From the NCBI GenBank assembly GCA_027050975.1, contig JALUAR010000256.1, positions 1-8,708 of the forward strand: a stretch of 8,708 nt of DNA, in the 5' to 3' direction. Source of the DNA: Thermodesulfovibrio sp. (GTDB lineage: Bacteria; Nitrospirota; Thermodesulfovibrionia; Thermodesulfovibrionales; JdFR-85). The position numbers and the translations under genes were made by a program. Numbering within the stretch: the first letter of the stretch is position 1; every line of letters begins with the position of its first letter. The notes beneath the pieces are model-generated. The model was not told the origin of the DNA, made no database searches, and was given only the letters and a program-made list of their open reading frames with translations. This document shows positions 5,339 through 8,708 of the stretch, piece by piece.

Positions 5339-7993
5339 ATGACCACTAAAAAGCCAGTAAAAAACATATATCTGATTGACGGAAACTCCTTTATCTACCG
5401 TGCCTACCACGCCATAAGAGACCTTTCAAACTCAAAGGGCTTTCCCACGAATGCCATATACGGTTTTACAAATATGCTTCTGAAGATAATAAAGGAGCGC
5501 TCTCCTCAGGCTATGGCAATAGCCTTTGACTCGCCTGTTCCCACGGAAAGACACAGGCTCTATGAGGAGTACAAGGCACAGAGACCGGAAACACCTAATG
5601 ATCTTGTCCGCCAGATTCCATACATAAGAAAGCTTGTTCAGGCATTCAGAATAAAGACCTACGAGATTGCCGGTTACGAGGCAGATGATGTTCTGGCCAC
5701 ACTGGCACAGAAGGCTGCCGAGGACGGTGTGGATGTATTCATTGTTACCGGTGATAAGGATATGTTACAGGTGCTGAATGGCAATATAAGGATTTATGAT
5801 CCGATGAAAAATAAGATAATCAAGAGAGAAGATGTACTGAAAAGGTTCGGTCTGCCACCAGAAAGGATTCCCGAGGTGATGGCACTAACTGGTGACAGTA
5901 TTGACAATATTCCGGGAGTGAAGGGCATAGGAGAGAAGACCGCCACGGAGCTTCTGAAAAGGCATACCATCAATGAGTTGATAGAAAACCCTGGACTTAT
6001 AGAGAAGGAGAGATTCAGGGATTTGATAGCCTCTGAAAAGGACAACATAAAATTAAGCCTCTCTCTTGCAAGGATTCAGAGGAATGTGCCTGTGGAGATT
6101 GATTATTCCGAATGTATGCTCAGGGAGCCTGACTGGGAGGAGTTGTTGGAGATCTTCAGGGAGATGGAATTCACCTCCCTTGTGAGGATGGTGCCGCCGA
6201 TGAAGCTGAATGTAAAGTATTGCACAGTCCGCAGGAGCGAGGAGATAGAAAAACTGTTAGGAGAGATTAAGGATGAGATGGTGCTAAGAGGTTATATGGA
6301 ACTGCCCATATCTTCTCCTGTAATAGGTATGGCAATTTCAACTGGAAAGGAGCCTTACTGGTATATTCCCATGGGACATCAGACGCTTGAGGCATCTGTA
6401 CAGATAACACCTGAGGATTTTTTTGGCAGGTTGAAAGGGGTGTTTAAGGAAGAGAGTATTAAAAAGACAGGACACGATATAAAGCGTGAGATAGTGCTTT
6501 TAAAGAGATACGGGATAGAACCGAGTGGCAGGATGTATGACACCATGATAGCCTCTTATCTGCTTAATCCAAACAAGTCTAACCATAGCCTTGAGGAGGC
6601 GGCACTTGATCATCTGTATCTGAGAAAGAGAAGCATAGAGGAGACACTTGGCAGAAAACGTTCGTTGGAAGATCTTTCCATTGAGGAGATGGCAGAGATT
6701 GCCGCAGACGATCTGGCGGTTATCCACTCCCTGAAAAAGGAACTATTCAGGAGGCTTAAGGAGGAGGGGCTTGACTCTGTTTACTTTGATATAGAGATGC
6801 CTCTGGTAGAGGTGCTTGCAGATATGGAATATACAGGGATAAAGGTTGACAGGGAGATCCTCGGTCTGATCTCAAAGGAGATAGAACGGGAACTCTCAGC
6901 CCTCCAGTCCAGGATATTCAGCCTTGCTGGTGAGGAGTTCAACATCAACTCTCCCCGGCAGCTTGGAAGAATTCTCTTTGAAAAATTAGGTCTGAAACCG
7001 AAGAAAAAGACAAAAACCGGATACTCTACAGAGGTTAAGGTTCTTGAGGAGTTGGCAAGAGAGCATGATCTTCCTCTTGAGATACTGAACTGGCGGAGTC
7101 TCAGCAAACTGAAAAGTACCTATGTGGATGCCCTTCCAAAGCTGATCAACCCCGAGACCGGAAGGATACACACAACCTTTAATCAGGCTGTGACTGCCAC
7201 TGGCAGACTCAGCAGCAGTGACCCGAATCTGCAGAATATACCTGTAAGGGGTGAGATGGGATTGAGGATAAGGAGGGCCTTTGTTGCAGAGAAGGGTTAT
7301 TATCTGCTGTCTGCTGACTACTCACAGATTGAGCTCCGAATCCTTGCTCATCTAAGCGGTGATTCGGCCCTTGTGGAGGCATTCAGAACAGGTGTGGATA
7401 TCCATACCAGGACAGCCATGGAGATCTTTGATGTGGGGGAGGATGCTGTTACACCTGATATGAGAAGGATCGCCAAAACAGTGAACTTCGGAGTGATTTA
7501 CGGTATGAGTGCATTCGGGCTCTCGGAAGCAATAGGAGTGGGACGAAATGATGCTCAGGATTATATTGATCAGTATTTCCTGAAACATGAAGGTGTACAG
7601 AGGTATGTGCAACGTATCATTGAGGAGGCAAGGAGGCTCGGCTATGTGAGAACACTGTCGGGAAGAAAAAGGGCCATTCCAGAGCTCTCATCCGGCAATG
7701 CCCAGCAAAGGGCCCTTGGAGAGCGTCTTGCCATGAACACTCCGATACAGGGCACTGCTGCGGATATCATAAAGATGGCCATGATCAGGATATACAGGAG
7801 GCTAAAAAGGGAGGGTTATAAAAGCAGAATGATTCTTCAGGTTCATGACGAACTACTCTTTGAGGTAAAAGAGGATGAACTGGACAGTGTCAAAGACCTC
7901 GTCAAGGAGGAGATGGAAGGAGTTATGGAACTGAAGGTCCCTCTTAAAGTAGAGATTGGTTATGGAAAAGACTGGGCAGAGGCACATGGATAA
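5339..7993 (+). CDS. polA: DNA polymerase I, with an apparently inactive proofreading domain
   Basis: Pol I fills gaps and removes RNA primers in Okazaki-fragment maturation and excision repair. The 884-residue product has a 5'-nuclease domain (1 to about 285) with its acidic residues intact: Asp14, Asp64, Glu114/Asp116/Asp117, Asp139/Asp141 and Asp186/Asp189, plus a helix-hairpin-helix GVKGIGEKTA (193-202). The polymerase has TATGRLSSSDPNLQNIP (619-635), motif A SADYSQIELR (658-667, Asp660), motif B RRIAKTVNFGVIYG (709-722; Lys713, Phe717, Tyr721) and motif C QVHDE (834-838, Asp837). The middle 3'-5' exonuclease fold (about 300-475) has lost most catalytic residues. The ATG at 5339 is the first start after an in-frame stop, but only TAAG directly before it resembles a ribosome binding site. 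topA ends 18 bases upstream, so translation may be coupled. Confidence 0.98.
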   Translation: MTTKKPVKNIYLIDGNSFIYRAYHAIRDLSNSKGFPTNAIYGFTNMLLKIIKERSPQAMAIAFDSPVPTERHRLYEEYKAQRPETPNDLVRQIPYIRKLVQAFRIKTYEIAGYEADDVLATLAQKAAEDGVDVFIVTGDKDMLQVLNGNIRIYDPMKNKIIKREDVLKRFGLPPERIPEVMALTGDSIDNIPGVKGIGEKTATELLKRHTINELIENPGLIEKERFRDLIASEKDNIKLSLSLARIQRNVPVEIDYSECMLREPDWEELLEIFREMEFTSLVRMVPPMKLNVKYCTVRRSEEIEKLLGEIKDEMVLRGYMELPISSPVIGMAISTGKEPYWYIPMGHQTLEASVQITPEDFFGRLKGVFKEESIKKTGHDIKREIVLLKRYGIEPSGRMYDTMIASYLLNPNKSNHSLEEAALDHLYLRKRSIEETLGRKRSLEDLSIEEMAEIAADDLAVIHSLKKELFRRLKEEGLDSVYFDIEMPLVEVLADMEYTGIKVDREILGLISKEIERELSALQSRIFSLAGEEFNINSPRQLGRILFEKLGLKPKKKTKTGYSTEVKVLEELAREHDLPLEILNWRSLSKLKSTYVDALPKLINPETGRIHTTFNQAVTATGRLSSSDPNLQNIPVRGEMGLRIRRAFVAEKGYYLLSADYSQIELRILAHLSGDSALVEAFRTGVDIHTRTAMEIFDVGEDAVTPDMRRIAKTVNFGVIYGMSAFGLSEAIGVGRNDAQDYIDQYFLKHEGVQRYVQRIIEEARRLGYVRTLSGRKRAIPELSSGNAQQRALGERLAMNTPIQGTAADIIKMAMIRIYRRLKREGYKSRMILQVHDELLFEVKEDELDSVKDLVKEEMEGVMELKVPLKVEIGYGKDWAEAHG

Positions 7994-7994
7994 T

Positions 7995-8039
7995 CTTACC
8001 TATCTGTAATTCTTCATAAAGTCAATCCAGATAGGAAGG
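7995..8039. repeat. Inverted repeat covering the end of the convergent PBP gene, next to the polA stop
   Basis: CCTATCTG (7999-8006) is the exact reverse complement of CAGATAGG (8028-8035), with 21 bases between. After one A/A mismatch the stem extends by three pairs (7995-7997 with 8037-8039, one of them G-U). The left arm contains the PBP stop codon (8000-8002) and begins just after the polA stop (7991-7993), whose gene is only 6 bases away. Neither strand has a T-run right after the stem, so it is not a classical intrinsic terminator. It may slow transcription in both directions or help processing of the two 3' ends. Confidence 0.35.
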
Positions 8040-8708
8040 GCAGCGCGGGCACCGGTTTCCTTTTCTCCGATAGGGGTATGGTCATCCCTGCCGACCCACA
8101 CACCCAGAACTATCTGATCATCAAATCCCACAAACCAGGCATCGGTGTAGTCATTGGTGGTGCCTGTTTTTCCGTATACTGGGCGATCAAGCCATCGGGC
8201 CATTCTGCCTGTTCCTTCCAGGATTACCGACCTCAGGAGGTAACGCATCTCATCCACAAGGACCTCATCGATTACCCTCTGAATCTCCGGATAGTTCTCT
8301 TCAAGCACCAGGCCATCACTGTTTTCCACTCTCTCCACATACAAGGGTTTTAGCCTGTAACCATTGGCCATTGTCGCATAGGCATAGACCAGCTCAAGGA
8401 GTGTAACCTCAGAGGCACCTATTGCGGAGGACAGATATGGATGTATCCTGCTCTTTATTCCGAGTTCCCGTGCTGTTTTGATTATACTTCTCAGGCCGAT
8501 GGAGTCGGCAAGGCAGACAGTGGCTGCATTAAGACTGTGGGCAAGGGCCTCTTTCATGGTCACCGGGCCTCTGTAGGTCCGTTCGTAATTTCTGGGAGTC
8601 CAGACATCATCCCCTTCGGGTGTGGGATAGCCAACTTCAGCGTCTATTATATGATCCTCCGGTATATATCCCTTTCTGAGAGCTGACAGATAGACTATTG
8701 GTTTAAAG
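8000..8708 (-). CDS. mrcA: Class A penicillin-binding protein, PBP1A type (C-terminal transpeptidase part; 5' end outside window)
   Basis: This is a bifunctional, membrane-anchored peptidoglycan synthase; only the last 235 codons of its transpeptidase half are here. The frame is open from the window edge at 8707 to a TAG at 8002-8000. It begins FKPIVYLSAL, which contains the Lys (8704-8702) of the SxxK catalytic motif; the catalytic Ser lies three residues upstream, beyond the edge. The FKP context favours PBP1A over PBP1B or PBP1C. WTPRNYERTYRGPVTMKEA leads to the second motif SLN (8536-8528). GTGRMARWLDRPVYGKTGTT holds the third motif KTGTT (8170-8156), and the protein ends shortly after the conserved RAALPIWIDFM. 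The GTG at 8563 is an internal Val codon, not the start. The glycosyltransferase domain and membrane anchor are not in view. The gene runs against polA. Confidence 0.95.
   Translation of the reverse strand, partial: FKPIVYLSALRKGYIPEDHIIDAEVGYPTPEGDDVWTPRNYERTYRGPVTMKEALAHSLNAATVCLADSIGLRSIIKTARELGIKSRIHPYLSSAIGASEVTLLELVYAYATMANGYRLKPLYVERVENSDGLVLEENYPEIQRVIDEVLVDEMRYLLRSVILEGTGRMARWLDRPVYGKTGTTNDYTDAWFVGFDDQIVLGVWVGRDDHTPIGEKETGARAALPIWIDFMKNYR

Noticed and set aside
8078..8353. Plus-strand ORF of 91 codons opposite the PBP gene
   Set aside because: It overlaps the KTGTT region of the PBP transpeptidase domain, which is unmistakably coded on the minus strand.
1..8708. Mobile elements, CRISPR arrays, tRNA/rRNA genes and defence systems
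   Set aside because: I looked for terminal repeats, regularly spaced repeats, transposase motifs and cloverleaf-like sequence on both strands and saw none; nearly all bases belong to conserved housekeeping genes.

Overview
The window looks like an ordinary chromosomal housekeeping segment from a Gram-negative bacterium. Arginine is written mostly as AGG/AGA and isoleucine often as ATA, and base composition is moderate. The gene order dprA - small Smg-like gene - topA is reminiscent of the dprA-smg-topA neighbourhood of many proteobacteria. Codon habits and the addition of argG and polA make me think of Nitrospirota (Thermodesulfovibrio-like lineages) or another deep-branching anaerobe, but this placement is a weak inference. 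I see no insertion sequence, phage gene, CRISPR array, tRNA or rRNA.

Layout. Bases 1-84 carry the C-terminal tail of an unidentified plus-strand gene. Bases 85-329 form the only substantial non-coding stretch. It holds a doubtful 51-codon ORF with a strong ribosome binding site, a good sigma-70-like promoter (TTGACA at 245-250) and a short leader able to fold into two mutually exclusive hairpins, one of which covers the argG ribosome binding site. From 330 to 7993 five plus-strand genes are packed head to tail with gaps of 4, 7-10, 54 and 18 bases: argG (argininosuccinate synthase), dprA (single-strand DNA / RecA loader), a 94-95-residue acidic protein resembling a shortened Smg/DUF494 protein, topA (DNA topoisomerase I with four C-terminal zinc ribbons) and polA (DNA polymerase I). 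From 8708 down to 8000 on the minus strand is the C-terminal part of a class A penicillin-binding protein (PBP1A type), converging on polA with only 6 bases between the stop codons.

How the genes fit together. argG makes argininosuccinate for arginine synthesis and is metabolically unrelated to what follows. dprA, topA and polA all handle DNA: recombination/uptake, relief of negative supercoiling, and gap filling/repair. They are probably cotranscribed, at least partly from the argG promoter, with a possible weak extra promoter before topA. The PBP is an independent cell-wall gene.

I did not find a convincing undescribed system. The points most worth a second look are the argG leader fold, the short Smg-like protein between dprA and topA, the loss of key residues in the PolA proofreading domain, and an inverted repeat centred near the convergent polA/PBP gene ends.
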